Notes under the pieces: generated by a model | Seen by the model: only the letters and a program-made list of their open reading frames with translations | Told to the model about the DNA's origin: nothing | The model's database searches: none | Position numbers and translations under genes: made by a program | From: Clostridium drakei | GTDB taxonomy: Bacteria; Bacillota; Clostridia; Clostridiales; Clostridiaceae | DNA: 64,000 nt | Reading direction: 5' to 3' | Assembly (NCBI RefSeq): GCF_000633595.2 | Contig: NZ_JIBU02000023.1 | Location: 62,001-126,000 of the forward strand | In this document: positions 19,830 through 29,446 of the stretch, piece after piece | Layout of the letters: every line of letters starts with the position of its first letter | How positions within the stretch are numbered: position 1 is the first letter of the stretch

Positions 19830-20621
19830 TTATATTTTTTTAACTACTCTACCTGAAAGAGCACTATAAGAGTACATGAGTATTGATATTGCATATGAAC
19901 TTACAACAGTGAAAACTAATGCTTCTACCATCCTTGGAATCCATAAGATAACAAATCCTTTAGCTGCAACGGCTGGTGTAAAAATTAGTATAAAATAGGT
20001 ATTTATAGTAGTTACTATAATTCCCGATATCCCTGTAGCAATAACTAACTTAAAGAAATTATCATAAACATAACTATAACTAATACTGCTACGCTTATTT
20101 ATAATATTGTTTATTATAAGAAGAACAAATGCTACAGCCCCAATTAATATAAATCCAACTCCAAAATATTGTGATTTTTTACCAAAATGCATAAGCATTT
20201 TTCCTAAATAAGAATTTTGCATATTCATAATCACTAAAATATTAAACATTCCTAATAATGTCAATACTGCAAAGAAAGCAATATAATATTTCTTTAAACT
20301 TTCTATTGGAATATTTTTTATTTTTCTCCAAATTACAGCTGGTAAATAACCTGCTAAAATATTGGTTAAAGTAAGTACTGGTATATATACTCCCATAGGC
20401 ATTAAAATATAACCAATTATATCTACTATTCCACCTGCTGCTGCACCATATAGTGGACCAAAAAGTAACCCCGGAAGTACATAAAAAATTGCGGCAAAAC
20501 TTATTCTCATAGTAAGAGCACCACCAGCAGTAATCATTATAGAAAAGAATCTTAAAACTACAGATATACTGATACACAAAGCTGTCATTACAAGAAATTT
20601 TGTATTCATTTTACTTTTCAT
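19830..20621 (-). CDS. folT: Folate-type ECF transporter S component
   Basis: From the ATG at 20621 (AGGAG at 20633-20629) the protein has 263 residues and six or more hydrophobic segments. The N-terminal SISVVLRFFSIM, the GALTMRISFAAIFYVLPGLLFGP region and AAAGGIVDIIGYILMP near residue 60 match ECF substrate-binding proteins of the FolT type. S components capture the vitamin and dock with a shared EcfAA'T energy module, which is encoded elsewhere. The upstream tetrahydrofolate riboswitch supports folate as the substrate. The upstream in-frame TTG at 20639 lies inside the ribosome site and is rejected. Length is somewhat above typical S components (about 180-200), with a C-terminal extension. 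Confidence 0.85.
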   Translation of the reverse strand: MKSKMNTKFLVMTALCISISVVLRFFSIMITAGGALTMRISFAAIFYVLPGLLFGPLYGAAAGGIVDIIGYILMPMGVYIPVLTLTNILAGYLPAVIWRKIKNIPIESLKKYYIAFFAVLTLLGMFNILVIMNMQNSYLGKMLMHFGKKSQYFGVGFILIGAVAFVLLIINNIINKRSSISYSYVYDNFFKLVIATGISGIIVTTINTYFILIFTPAVAAKGFVILWIPRMVEALVFTVVSSYAISILMYSYSALSGRVVKKI

Positions 20622-20689
20622 TTCACTTCTCCTATACAAAATATTAATAAAATGTATACGTTTTATTCCGTAAAATACAACACCTCTTT

Positions 20690-20755
20690 TCTCTTTAATG
20701 TATTAGTCACATTAAAGAGAAAAAAGGTATAAAATACAAAATCCCTTTAATGTAA
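20690..20755 (-). promoter_or_regulatory. Expression platform with alternative hairpins
   Basis: TCTCTTTAATGT (minus strand, 20720-20709) can pair downstream with ACATTAAAGAGA (20701-20690) or upstream with a near-copy ACATTAAAGGGA following the aptamer (about 20753-20742). The two hairpins exclude each other. Neither has a perfect terminator tail, so control could act on folding or translation. Confidence 0.45.
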
Positions 20756-20850
20756 CAGCGGAAGCAATATTGTATCATAAGCTAAGCTGCTTTTCGTTTA
20801 GAGACAACCTCCCATTCTCTAACACTTGATGCACAATATTTACTCTGCTA
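20756..20850 (-). ncRNA. Tetrahydrofolate (THF, folE-type) riboswitch aptamer
   Basis: Read on the minus strand, the RNA begins GCAGAGTA and ends TTGCTTCCGCTG (P1 region). Inside are AATATTG pairing with CAATATT, the conserved AGTGTTAGAGA, AUGGGA and GUUGUCUCUAA segments (TTAGAGA pairs with TCTCTAA) and an ACGAAAAGC stretch. Order and spacing match the class I THF riboswitch, known to bind tetrahydrofolate and found before folT and folE in Firmicutes. It precedes a folate-type transporter gene. Confidence 0.8.
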
Positions 20851-20861
20851 CTTCAATTATA

Positions 20862-20890
20862 AGTATACAAAATTTGGATAAACATGTCTA
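20862..20890 (-). promoter_or_regulatory. Promoter of the riboswitch-folT unit
   Basis: On the minus strand TAGACA (20890-20885) and TATACT (20867-20862) are 17 bases apart. Transcription would start near 20855, right before the aptamer. Confidence 0.65.
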
Positions 20891-20935
20891 TACATTTTTA
20901 AATTTTCTATTTTTTATTTTTAACATATAAATATT

Positions 20936-20963
20936 ATTGTAACTCAATTTTTTGAGGAACAAT
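20936..20963 (-). terminator. Weak terminator after the chemoreceptor
   Basis: ATTGT..CTCAA pairs with TTGAG..ACAAT just past the stop of the 612-residue MCP. T-rich sequence follows on the minus strand. Confidence 0.45.
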
Positions 20964-20977
20964 GAATAAAAATCATA

Positions 20978-22816
20978 CTAATACTTTCCGAACTCATTAT
21001 CACTTAATGCAATCTTAGATTTTGTAACTGAAGCTTCTTCATATGAACTATTTGTAGCAAGTGATCTACTATTCTTCTTTTCAGCCATTTTCTCAATCAT
21101 TTTTAATATCTCTGGATTTAATTCCTCTAGATCATTATAATATTTAATATTTTTCTTCAAATTAAACTTAGCAACCATCTCTTTAAGAAGTACAGCTTGA
21201 CTAGAAAGTTCTTCACTTGCTGCTGCAACCTCTTCAGAAGTAGCTGAATTACTTTGAACAACTTGTGATACCTGCATAATTCCTTGATTAACTTGTCCAA
21301 TACCTACAGCTTGTTCATTTGATGCAATAGCAATATTGTTTACAAGATTAGCTACCTTTTCAACACCATTTACTATTTCATTAAGAGCATCAGCAGTTTC
21401 TCTTGCAATCTTTGTACCACCTTCAACCTTATTTATTGAACCTTCAATCATATCTGTTGTTTCCCTAGCTGCATTTGCTGATCGTGCAGCAAGATTTCTT
21501 ACTTCTTCTGCTACAACAGCAAATCCCTTCCCTTGCTGACCAGCTCTTGCAGCTTCCACAGCTGCGTTAAGTGCAAGGATATTAGTTTGAAACGCTATTT
21601 CGTCAATAACTTTAATAATCTTTGAAATATTACTAGAAGCATCATTTATATCCTCCATAGCTTTAAGCATTTCTTTCATCTGTGCATTGCCTTTCACAGC
21701 GTTTGCCTTTGCAAATTCAGACAATTCATTAGCTTGATTAGCATTTTCTGCATTTACTTTTGTCTGTGAAGATATTTCCTCAAGAGAAGCTGTCAATTCC
21801 TCAACTGAACTTGCCTGTTCTGTAGCACCTTGTGAAAGAGCTATACTTGAATCTGATACCTGCTTTGAACCTGAAGCCACCTGTTCTGCAGCATTGCTGA
21901 TATTTGTTAAAACTCCATTGTTGCTTTCAACCATTTCAGATAGCTTCCTTCCAAGCAAATCATTTTCTGATTTAACTGAAACTTCAACAGTTAAATCACC
22001 TGAAGCTATTCTTTCGACAGCTAAAGCCTGACCTTGAATGCTTGCTATCATTCTTTTAAAGGATTCTGCAAGACTGCCAAGTTCATCTTTTCTATCTAAT
22101 TCGATATTTACATTTACATCACCAACTGCAAGTTTGTCAGCAGCCTTAGCTATCATGTTTACCGGTTTACTTATAATTCGAGATATGAAGATTCCAAGTC
22201 CAATTGCTATAATTACACCAACAAGAATTATAATAATCATCATTACTGCAGCTAAATTAGCTGTAGATTTATTTGTATCTGCACTCTGCTTTGCAAGATT
22301 TATTTTATTTATTAGTAAATTGTCGCCAGCTGTTTGCAAATTATTTGCAATACTGACCCCATCAGTATATAAGCTTGCGATTGCCTGATCTACTTGATTT
22401 GCATTTACAAGCGTTATTTCTCTATCCCTATAGGATTTAAAATCATCTAATGCTTTCTTTAAATTATTAAAATTTTCAAGAACTTTTGGATCCTTTATTC
22501 CTGCTTGTAAAATAGATAGACTATCCGACATTTTTCTGTCTATGTCACTAAACTTACTAATAAATTTTTGTCTTTGCAAATTATCTTTAGCCAAAACTAC
22601 ATCTCTTAAATTCACACGTTCCATCTGATAATATTCTAATATCATTGCCATATCATCCATAGTTGCTGTATGCCTGTTATACATATCCCCATCAAGTGCC
22701 TGGATCTTTTTTATATTTACAACACCAACTACTCCAACCATACCTGCAATAATTGCAACAAGTATAAAACCTATCAAAAGCTTTGTAGCAACCTTTAAAT
22801 TGTAAAACCATTTCAT
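20978..22816 (-). CDS. Methyl-accepting chemotaxis protein with 4HB sensor
   Basis: The 612-residue receptor has a transmembrane helix at about 10-32, a periplasmic-side four-helix-bundle ligand domain (about 33-190), a second helix (192-214), HAMP (about 215-268) and a long MCP signalling domain. The conserved tip ([21 protein letters not shown], then [11 protein letters not shown]) is near residue 400. It is the second gene of a pair with CheW, 57 bases downstream, so receptor and coupling protein are made together. AAGGGGG precedes the ATG. The ligand is not predictable. Confidence 0.93.
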   Translation of the reverse strand: MKWFYNLKVATKLLIGFILVAIIAGMVGVVGVVNIKKIQALDGDMYNRHTATMDDMAMILEYYQMERVNLRDVVLAKDNLQRQKFISKFSDIDRKMSDSLSILQAGIKDPKVLENFNNLKKALDDFKSYRDREITLVNANQVDQAIASLYTDGVSIANNLQTAGDNLLINKINLAKQSADTNKSTANLAAVMMIIIILVGVIIAIGLGIFISRIISKPVNMIAKAADKLAVGDVNVNIELDRKDELGSLAESFKRMIASIQGQALAVERIASGDLTVEVSVKSENDLLGRKLSEMVESNNGVLTNISNAAEQVASGSKQVSDSSIALSQGATEQASSVEELTASLEEISSQTKVNAENANQANELSEFAKANAVKGNAQMKEMLKAMEDINDASSNISKIIKVIDEIAFQTNILALNAAVEAARAGQQGKGFAVVAEEVRNLAARSANAARETTDMIEGSINKVEGGTKIARETADALNEIVNGVEKVANLVNNIAIASNEQAVGIGQVNQGIMQVSQVVQSNSATSEEVAAASEELSSQAVLLKEMVAKFNLKKNIKYYNDLEELNPEILKMIEKMAEKKNSRSLATNSSYEEASVTKSKIALSDNEFGKY

Positions 22817-22873
22817 TTATTAATTTCCCCCTTACATTCATAATTATTACTTATGATTTATGATGTTTTTTTC

Positions 22874-23353
22874 TTAGTATTGGAGTTCATCTTCTGTAAA
22901 TAACTTTTCACAATCAAGCAGCAGTTTTACATCATTTTCAACCTTAGCAATTCCCTTTATATATCTACTATTAAAACCGTTATTCATTTGTGGTGGTTCA
23001 ACAATATTTTCATCACAAATTGCCATAACCTCTGCCACACTGTCTACTATGAGTCCTATATATATGTCATTAATATTTATAATAATTACACAGGTTCTAT
23101 CATTATACTCTTTCGGTTCCTTTTTAAAGCGAATCCTTATATCCATGACGGGAATTATCTTACCACGTAAATTGATTATACCTTTGACATATTGAGGAAG
23201 TTCAGGAATTTCTGTTATCGGTTGAATTCCTATAATTTCTGTAACATGCTTGATTTCTATTCCATACGATTCCTTATCAAGCAAAAATATTAAAAACCTA
23301 CCTTTTTGAGTATCTTCCTCAATTTCTAATCTTTCTTCAATTACATTCGTCAT
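22874..23353 (-). CDS. cheW: CheW-like chemotaxis coupling protein
   Basis: This 159-residue protein has a single CheW domain: GRFLIFLLDKESYGIEIKHVTEII at the start and VKGIINLRGKIIPVMDIRIRF near residue 60, typical of CheW. CheW links receptors to the kinase CheA. It is the first gene of a two-gene operon with the following receptor. No cheA or cheY is present in the window, so this is probably an accessory receptor/adaptor pair. Confidence 0.92.
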   Translation of the reverse strand: MTNVIEERLEIEEDTQKGRFLIFLLDKESYGIEIKHVTEIIGIQPITEIPELPQYVKGIINLRGKIIPVMDIRIRFKKEPKEYNDRTCVIIININDIYIGLIVDSVAEVMAICDENIVEPPQMNNGFNSRYIKGIAKVENDVKLLLDCEKLFTEDELQY

Positions 23354-23577
23354 ACTATCATCTCACTTTCTTACAAATAATCTCCCTGCAGTTCTTATTC
23401 AAATTTTTCAATCAATTTTTAAATATTTTTTCTAAACCGAATATTCTGACATCATTTGTTTCACAACCTTTCTTACAACAAATTCTTTATATAAAATAAA
23501 AAAGAAGCACTGCCATCAGTAATCCATGCGTTTTTCATACTATAACATCATTGAGGCCTTAAATTTATATTTATATA

Positions 23578-23607
23578 ATTATACCTCCATTGTTATAATT
23601 TTGTCAA
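23578..23607 (-). promoter_or_regulatory. Promoter of the cheW-mcp operon
   Basis: TTGACA (23607-23602) and TATAAT (23583-23578) on the minus strand are 18 bases apart. This implies a leader of about 215 nt before cheW. No known riboswitch consensus is seen in the leader and 23354-23577 has no ORF. Confidence 0.6.
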
Positions 23608-23729
23608 TTAAAGGCGAAATATGTTAAAACATGTTTAGATAGTAATTTTTTATGTGCAACTATTATCTTCTTCATATACTACATGAAATAAATCATACAA
23701 AAAGGTAAAATTGAAATAATTTACAAAAA

Positions 23730-23754
23730 AATGCTTAGTGTCTCACCACTAAGC
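23730..23754 (-). terminator. Terminator of the ahbA-like gene
   Basis: GCTTAGTG (23733-23740) pairs with CACTAAGC (23747-23754). On the minus strand the hairpin is followed by ATTTTTTTG. Confidence 0.85.
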
Positions 23755-23816
23755 CAGTTTGTCCCTATTGATTTATAAACTTTTTAAAAATTCAAAAATA
23801 AATTTAATTCATACCA

Positions 23817-24284
23817 TTATTTAAAATACTTCATACTACTCTTTTTAAGTTCTTCAGTACTATATAAAATTTTGTAGTCAGAAATTTTTATGGCATCAGA
23901 AATCTTTTTTATAATATCCTCACACTGTTTTTTATTTTGTCCATGAACCATAGTAAAAATATTATATGGCCATTTGCTACTAATGGGCCTTTCATAACAA
24001 TGAGTTACTTCTTTAAATGAAGCCATAATTTCTCCAAGCCTTTGGACATTATCTTCTGAAATCATCCATACTACCATTGCATTAGCCTCAAACCCTGCTT
24101 CTCTATGATTTAAAATCCCACCGATCCTGCGAAGTACACCATTATTTTGAAAATCCTCTATTTTACCTAACAATTCTTCTTCTGCAATACCTATTTCCTC
24201 AGCTATTGACTTATAAGGTCTAGGTGTTAATGGAATATCTTCTTGAAGTTTCCTAATTATAGATTTATCAATAGTACTTAGCAC
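23817..24284 (-). CDS. ahbA: Siroheme decarboxylase alpha subunit (AhbA-like, Lrp/AsnC fold)
   Basis: The preferred start is GTG at 24284, eight bases after GGAGG, giving 155 residues. A TTG at 24299 is in frame but lies in the ribosome site. The N-terminal half is an AsnC-type HTH (DKSIIRKLQEDIPLTPRPYKSIAEEIG). The C-terminal half has the AhbA/NirD signatures RRIGGILNHREAGF and VTHCYERP followed by WPYNIFTMVHG. With AhbB it removes two carboxyl groups of siroheme to give didecarboxysiroheme, the first step of the siroheme route to haem. Its partner gene is 17 kb away. Here it is next to an unknown membrane protein. Confidence 0.82.
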   Translation of the reverse strand: MLSTIDKSIIRKLQEDIPLTPRPYKSIAEEIGIAEEELLGKIEDFQNNGVLRRIGGILNHREAGFEANAMVVWMISEDNVQRLGEIMASFKEVTHCYERPISSKWPYNIFTMVHGQNKKQCEDIIKKISDAIKISDYKILYSTEELKKSSMKYFK

Positions 24285-24316
24285 TATCCATACCTCCAAT
24301 TTTAATTATATAAAAT

Positions 24317-25255
24317 TTACCAACTAGTACCTGATTCCTTTACTTCTTTTATAAGTGAATTACATTTATCTACATCACTTTGACTTTCAAACATTATCTT
24401 ATTATTAATTAACTTGTAGCTTCCTTGTTTAGATTCCATAAATTCAAGATATTTATCCATCTTTTCTCTTAATACTTTCTTTTTGTTAAGATCCTCTATG
24501 TTATTATCATATTTTTCTTTTCTCCAAAAATTAAATTCATTTACTAGATTCTTTTCAAATATAGTATCTTGACCTTTATATTCTAACATCTTCTTATCAG
24601 AATTTGCTTTGTTATTATTTAAGTCAGATTCATATTTAACAAACAAATTATTCAATTCACTTAGGCTATTCCTAAATTTTTTAATTCTATCTTCACTTCT
24701 TAAAACATCATTAGAAGTTATCTGATTTTTTGAAGTTTTTTGTTTAAATTCACTTTTAAAATTTTTATTAATAGAGTAATTCTTATCTGCATATTCCTTT
24801 ATAATTGCAATTAAAGAATTCAACTTGCCATAGTCACTTTTTTCTTTACTTTTAAATAGTGCAGTATCATCATTTCTACTATTTTCACACACTGCCATAA
24901 CATACTTTTCAGCTGCTAATTCTTTTGAGTTTTCTGTTGCAGCATTTGTAAAATTACACAATGAAATAAATAAAAGTACAGAAGAAAAAACAAGCAATGA
25001 AGAATTTTTCTTCCCTTTAAAAGCTATTTTTTTTCTTATTAAACATACTATCAAAGCTAATAAATAAACTACAATAACTTTAGTAAAAAAAATCTTAATA
25101 TTTTCATTATATCCTTCTTTACGCTGTGTAACTGTTGGATATAACATTAAAGTTCCCATTAAAATCAAAGCACCTGATAAAATTTTAGAAATGATTTTTT
25201 TTGCCTTTTCCTTTTTAATATACATGTTTTTTTGTTCATTAGTATTTTGTTCCAA
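24317..25255 (-). CDS. Unknown membrane protein with coiled-coil tail
   Basis: Not recognised. The 312-residue protein starts at TTG (25255), seven bases after AAGGGGG. It has three hydrophobic segments (about residues 27-43, 56-74 and 86-104) and then a long Lys/Asn/Glu-rich region with heptad-like stretches (about 160-300) that may be a coiled coil. The stop is 32 bases before the ahbA GTG start, so co-transcription is likely but a role in haem synthesis is not implied. Confidence 0.65.
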   Translation of the reverse strand: MEQNTNEQKNMYIKKEKAKKIISKILSGALILMGTLMLYPTVTQRKEGYNENIKIFFTKVIVVYLLALIVCLIRKKIAFKGKKNSSLLVFSSVLLFISLCNFTNAATENSKELAAEKYVMAVCENSRNDDTALFKSKEKSDYGKLNSLIAIIKEYADKNYSINKNFKSEFKQKTSKNQITSNDVLRSEDRIKKFRNSLSELNNLFVKYESDLNNNKANSDKKMLEYKGQDTIFEKNLVNEFNFWRKEKYDNNIEDLNKKKVLREKMDKYLEFMESKQGSYKLINNKIMFESQSDVDKCNSLIKEVKESGTSW

Positions 25256-25283
25256 ATTTTTTCCCCCTTAATTTTTCGTTAAT

Positions 25284-25322
25284 AAAAAAAATCAGTACTT
25301 AAATTATATTCTCTGATTTTTA
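25284..25322 (-). terminator. Weak terminator after the 114-residue gene
   Basis: AAAAATCAG pairs with CTGATTTTT across an 18-base loop. On the minus strand the stem is followed by a run of T. Confidence 0.4.
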
Positions 25323-25480
25323 AAATTAACTTGTTAAATTTATCCTAACTGTAAAGTATCGTATTTTTTATTAAAAAATGAATACAATTTACAAGCAATT
25401 AATGGATAAATGGGAGAAATTAAAGATTACAACTGTGGATTTGTTAATATATTAACTAAATTTTACAAATCATTTCTCAA

Positions 25481-25825
25481 CTAATTATCATATACATTTA
25501 AAAATAATTCTTTTAATTCATTAGACACTATACTATCTTTATTCCCTGATAAAATATTTATCATTGGAAAAATATCTTCATTCAAATTTTGTTTTTGTCC
25601 ATTTCCACTTAAATAATACTCACAAACTATAGAAATAAGTTTGTCCTCACACCTAATCACTCCTAAATAAAAATTGTTACGATAAAATATAAGGTCATTT
25701 CTGGAAATTCTTTGATAAGTTCTAACAGCAATATCAAAAGCTATTAGAAATTCGTTATAGGTACATTTACTATATAATTTATCTAATAATTTTTCACATT
25801 TATTATATTCTCGTTTATATAACAT
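25481..25825 (-). CDS. Hypothetical protein, 114 residues
   Basis: No family is recognised. The protein is soluble, with an N-terminal Lys/Cys/Tyr-rich stretch (LYKREYNKCEKLLDKLYSKC) and a Leu-rich C-terminus. AGGAGG lies eight bases before the ATG. It appears to be monocistronic, with a weak TATAAT box (about 25870) upstream and a weak terminator downstream. Confidence 0.55.
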   Translation of the reverse strand: MLYKREYNKCEKLLDKLYSKCTYNEFLIAFDIAVRTYQRISRNDLIFYRNNFYLGVIRCEDKLISIVCEYYLSGNGQKQNLNEDIFPMINILSGNKDSIVSNELKELFLNVYDN

Positions 25826-26025
25826 GGATTTTTCCTCCTAAAACTTACTATTCGATTTGATTTTAATTATAGTACCTTTTATTCAATTTTTAAAAATGCC
25901 TTAGTTCTTAAATAGATTATATTCTCTATTAAACCTAATTTAATCTCTATTTTATAGCCTTTTTCTAGTTTTTACTAAAAAAGCCTAAATATAAATTTAA
26001 ATCACTAAAAAGTTTTGCTGCAACA

Positions 26026-26081
26026 AAAAATTGGAAAAGTATCGCAATCTTTTTATTTAAATCGCGATACTTTCCCAATTA
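26026..26081 (-). terminator. Strong terminator of the CoA-transferase/permease operon
   Basis: AATTGGAAAAGTATCGCAATC pairs, with one mismatch and a bulge, with the AATTGGGAAAGTATCGCGAT complement arm. On the minus strand it is followed by TTTTTTG. The stretch 25826-26025 holds nothing else clear. Confidence 0.85.
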
Positions 26082-26131
26082 ATTATATATTACTTTTCAA
26101 TTCAAATGGAATTTAATTATTTAATCATTAA

Positions 26132-27526
26132 CTAAATAAAATGGAAGATACTCTGCATGAATATCAAAAAGAAACAGGTTCCAGCTTTAAGTAAAGTAAT
26201 GACAAAAATGTCTTTATAAGATTGTTTATGAGTTAAACCAGCAATACCTAAAAGTGTAATAACTGCTCCATTATGAGGTAATGTATCCATACCACCAGAA
26301 GCCATAGCAGCTACACGGTGTAATAATTCAGGACTTATTCCAGAAGTCTTAGCCCACTCTAAGTAATGTTTACCAAACATATCTAATACAATACTCATAC
26401 CTCCTGATGCAGAACCAGTTGTTCCTGCTAAAACATTTACACTAACTGCTTCAGATAAAAGTGGACTACCATGAGGATTAATATTTATTAAAGCATGTGC
26501 TATAGATTTAAATCCTGGAAGTGTTTTTATAACGTTTCCAAAGCCAACCTCTGAAGAAGTATTCATAACAGCTAATAGAGATCCTATTGCACCTGCATTA
26601 ATAGCCTTTGCTACATTTCCCTTTATACGTACTGGGTTAATTACAAACGCAAGGATAGTACCAAAAATAAGTGCAATTATAAGTGCCCAGTTATTCATTG
26701 TACCTACGACTCCATCTTTTGCCATGCCATAAGGTTTTTGTGTTACCCAAGAAGTTATATCCCAATGTGGAAAAATAACTTTTTGTAAAATTAAAGTTAC
26801 AACAAGTACTGAAATTAATGGTAGCGCTGATAAAAATGGATTTGGCAAGCTAGTCTCTTCAACAAGTACAGGTTCATTAGTATGACCTTCACCATATCCT
26901 TCTCCTGCTGCTTGGGCTTTTCGCTTACGGAACTCCAAATAAGCTATACCAACAACTAAAATAATTATAGTTCCTAGGCTTCCAAAGACTGGAGCCGCAT
27001 AAAGGTCTGTATTAAAAAATTTCATTGGTATTGAGTTTTGAATTTGAGGTGTTCCTGGAAGAGCATCCATAGTAAATGAGAAAGCTCCCAAAGCAATAGT
27101 TGCTGGAACAAGTCTCTTTGGTATATCTGCTTCTTTAAAAATAGAAGCTGCAAATGGATATACTGCAAAGGCAACAACGAAAAGACTTACACCTCCATAG
27201 GTTAGGATTGCTGCTGATAGTACAACTGATAATATAGCATTTTTCTTTCCTAACTTTTCAACAATTGCCTTAGCAATAGATTTTGCTGCACCAGATTCCT
27301 CCATTGCTTTACCAAATACAGCTCCTAATAAGAAAAACGGAAAATATACCTTTGCATAATTGGCCAAGTTCGGCAAGAATATTTCTGTATATGTTGGCAA
27401 AAGTGCCATTCCAGAAAATAAAGCAGCTAATAATGCAAAAATAGGAGCAAAGAATATAACCGAAAACCCTTTATATGCCATGAACATTAATAATCCTAAG
27501 CTTAAGAAAATACCTAAAACTGCCAT
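26132..27526 (-). CDS. GntP-family permease, probably for a C4 hydroxy acid
   Basis: The 464-residue protein has about twelve to fourteen hydrophobic segments with the GntP-family TYGGVSLFVVAFAVYPF and ALPGTPQIQNSIP stretches and C-terminal GSASGGMSIV and ASGGMDTLPHNGAVI motifs. The family includes gluconate and D-beta-hydroxybutyrate permeases. It is the second gene of an operon with an acyl-CoA:acid CoA-transferase, 48 bases downstream. The operon is under a sigma-54 promoter. That context favours a short acid such as 3-hydroxybutyrate over gluconate, but this is inference. Confidence 0.85.
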   Translation of the reverse strand: MAVLGIFLSLGLLMFMAYKGFSVIFFAPIFALLAALFSGMALLPTYTEIFLPNLANYAKVYFPFFLLGAVFGKAMEESGAAKSIAKAIVEKLGKKNAILSVVLSAAILTYGGVSLFVVAFAVYPFAASIFKEADIPKRLVPATIALGAFSFTMDALPGTPQIQNSIPMKFFNTDLYAAPVFGSLGTIIILVVGIAYLEFRKRKAQAAGEGYGEGHTNEPVLVEETSLPNPFLSALPLISVLVVTLILQKVIFPHWDITSWVTQKPYGMAKDGVVGTMNNWALIIALIFGTILAFVINPVRIKGNVAKAINAGAIGSLLAVMNTSSEVGFGNVIKTLPGFKSIAHALININPHGSPLLSEAVSVNVLAGTTGSASGGMSIVLDMFGKHYLEWAKTSGISPELLHRVAAMASGGMDTLPHNGAVITLLGIAGLTHKQSYKDIFVITLLKAGTCFFLIFMQSIFHFI

Positions 27527-27574
27527 AAATAAAAAACCTCCATTAATTTATTTTTCTTATTAAATGATAATTTC

Positions 27575-29128
27575 TTAACTAATTTTCATTCCAATAAGTT
27601 CATCTTTAAAAATGTTTTCATCCATAAGTTTTAATCTTTGAGACATTATTGGTTTAAAATCCATATGATCTAGTATATCTTTTTCCAAATCTATTCCTGG
27701 AGCAATTTCTTCTAATACTAAGCCTTCCTTAGTTAATTTAAATACTGCTCTTTCAGTAATATACAAAACATTTTGTCCTACGTTTGATGCATATTCACCA
27801 CTAAATGTAATTTGCTCTACAACATTCAAAAACTTATTAAACTTTCCATCCTTTTCTATTGTTAAATTACCATCTCCAACTTTAACTTTTAAACCACCAG
27901 CCGTAAAGGTTCCACAATATACAACCTTTTTAGCATTCTGAGTAATGTTAATAAAACCTCCACAACCTGCAATTTTAGGTCCAAACTTACTAACGTTTAC
28001 ATTGCCAGTTTTATCACATTGAGCTAGTCCTAAGAAAGCTACATCTAATCCACCACCATCATAAAAATCAAATTGAACTGCTTGATCCAATATACTCTCA
28101 GGATTTGTTGATGCACCAAAGCTTAATCCACCTGCAGGTACTCCACCTATTCCTCCAGCTTCTACAGTTAAAGTCATTTCATGACCAATTCCTTCTTCAT
28201 TTGCAACTATAGCAACTCCTTCTGGTACTCCAATTCCTAAATTAGTAACTGAATTAGGTACAAGTTCCATAGCAGCTCTTCTTGCTATTACTTTCCTTTC
28301 ATCAAGAGGTAATGAATCAATTGAGTCTACTGGTAATTTAACTTCTCCAGAGTAAGATGGATTATAAAATTCTCCAAAAGTCTGCATATGATTTTGAGGC
28401 TCTGCCACAACTATAGCATCAACATATACACCTGGAATTTTAACTTTTCTTGGATCTAGAGTACCTTTTGCAACAACTTTTTCAACTTGTAAAATTACTA
28501 TTCCACCTGAATTCTTTGCTGCTTGAGCCATAGATGTTCCATCAAGTATTGCAGCTTCTTTTTCTAAAGTTGCATTTCCATTTTCATCTGCATAAGTAGC
28601 CCTTAAAATTACTACATCTATAGGAAAAGCTTCGTATAGTAGATATTCTTTATCTTCTATATTGACAACCTTTACAATATCCTCAGTAGTAGCTTTATTA
28701 AGCTTACCACCTTCAATTCTTGGATCTACAAAAGTTTTTAATCCAACATGAGTAAGTGTACCTGGTTTTCCAGCTGCAATATCCCTATATAAATGCGATA
28801 TAACTCCTTGAGGCAAGTTATATGCTTTAACTTTGTTATCTAATGCTAACTTTTGAAGTTTTGGTGCTAACCCCCAATGTCCTCCTATTACTTTGCTTAC
28901 CAATCCTTCATGTCCAAAATGATTTAATCCTTTATCTTGACTATCTCCTTGACCTGCCGCATAAACTAATGTCAAATTTTTAGGAGTTTGTCTTTCTAAA
29001 TATCTTTTTTCTATTTCCAATGTAATTTCTTCTGGATGACCACATCCTATAAAACCTCCTATGGCAACAGTGTCTCCTTCTTTTATCAAATCAATTGCCT
29101 GTTCTTTTGAAACAATCTTTGACTTCAT
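27575..29128 (-). CDS. Acyl-CoA:carboxylate CoA-transferase (Pct/YdiF family I)
   Basis: The 517-residue protein carries both alpha and beta halves of a family I CoA-transferase in one chain. The N-terminal AIDLIKEGDTVAIGGFIGCGHP and the catalytic glutamate region TVEAGGIGGVPAGG (about residue 330) are clear. Relatives move CoA between acyl-CoA donors and propionate, acetate, acetoacetate or hydroxyacids, forming a glutamyl-CoA thioester. It is the first gene of the operon with the GntP permease, behind a sigma-54 promoter, so it would activate the acid that is imported. GGAG precedes the ATG. Confidence 0.9.
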   Translation of the reverse strand: MKSKIVSKEQAIDLIKEGDTVAIGGFIGCGHPEEITLEIEKRYLERQTPKNLTLVYAAGQGDSQDKGLNHFGHEGLVSKVIGGHWGLAPKLQKLALDNKVKAYNLPQGVISHLYRDIAAGKPGTLTHVGLKTFVDPRIEGGKLNKATTEDIVKVVNIEDKEYLLYEAFPIDVVILRATYADENGNATLEKEAAILDGTSMAQAAKNSGGIVILQVEKVVAKGTLDPRKVKIPGVYVDAIVVAEPQNHMQTFGEFYNPSYSGEVKLPVDSIDSLPLDERKVIARRAAMELVPNSVTNLGIGVPEGVAIVANEEGIGHEMTLTVEAGGIGGVPAGGLSFGASTNPESILDQAVQFDFYDGGGLDVAFLGLAQCDKTGNVNVSKFGPKIAGCGGFINITQNAKKVVYCGTFTAGGLKVKVGDGNLTIEKDGKFNKFLNVVEQITFSGEYASNVGQNVLYITERAVFKLTKEGLVLEEIAPGIDLEKDILDHMDFKPIMSQRLKLMDENIFKDELIGMKIS

Positions 29129-29173
29129 ATTTTATCTCCTTTCATACAATCTTTATTTTATATTGTTATATAA

Positions 29174-29190
29174 AGCAACAATCATGCCAA
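29174..29190 (-). promoter_or_regulatory. Sigma-54 (-24/-12) promoter of the CoA-transferase operon
   Basis: On the minus strand TTGGCATGATTGTTGCT has GG (29188-29187) and GC (29176-29175) separated by exactly 10 bases, matching the sigma-54 consensus TGGCACG-N4-TTGCW. It lies about 45 bases before the start codon. Confidence 0.8.
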
Positions 29191-29299
29191 ATCCAAGCAA
29201 TTTTGATTTATTTTTAATTTTTGAAAACCTTTAAATATCAACTACTTCACGAGTACTTATAGTTGAATTTAAATATGAAAAAAAATCAAATCATATTCA

Positions 29300-29318
29300 G
29301 TGTATATTTAATGTACAC
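29300..29318. promoter_or_regulatory. Activator-type dyad TGTA-N9-TACA, site A
   Basis: A 19-bp near-perfect dyad (GTGTA...TACAC) about 145 bp upstream of the predicted start from the sigma-54 promoter. It is in an enhancer position. Three similar dyads occur in the window at 29366-29385, 38428-38444 and 38510-38526. Confidence 0.65.
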
Positions 29319-29365
29319 ATATACGTTTTACTTACTCTAATTGTGGAATTATCTGAATCTTTTTT

Positions 29366-29385
29366 ATGTATATATTTTTTACATG
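29366..29385. promoter_or_regulatory. Activator-type dyad TGTA-N9-TACA, site B
   Basis: ATGTA...TACAT with the same TGTA-N9-TACA core spacing as site A, 66 bp further upstream of the CoA-transferase promoter. The region 29129-29511 otherwise has only the activator gene's terminator. Confidence 0.55.
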
Positions 29386-29446
29386 TTCATTTTTTTTACA
29401 TTATTCTTCAAAAAATTCATTACTATTTTACATTTTTATAAAAATA

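Noticed and set aside
20242-20577. A 111-residue minus-strand ORF inside the ECF S-component gene
   Set aside because: It overlaps the clear membrane-protein gene in another frame, is Cys/Tyr-rich and has no ribosome site; it is a shadow.
23480-23580. A cyclic-di-GMP riboswitch in the cheW leader
   Set aside because: A GGATTACTGATGG stretch resembles the 3' end of the class I aptamer, but the conserved GGGACGCAAAGCC and GNAA parts are missing.
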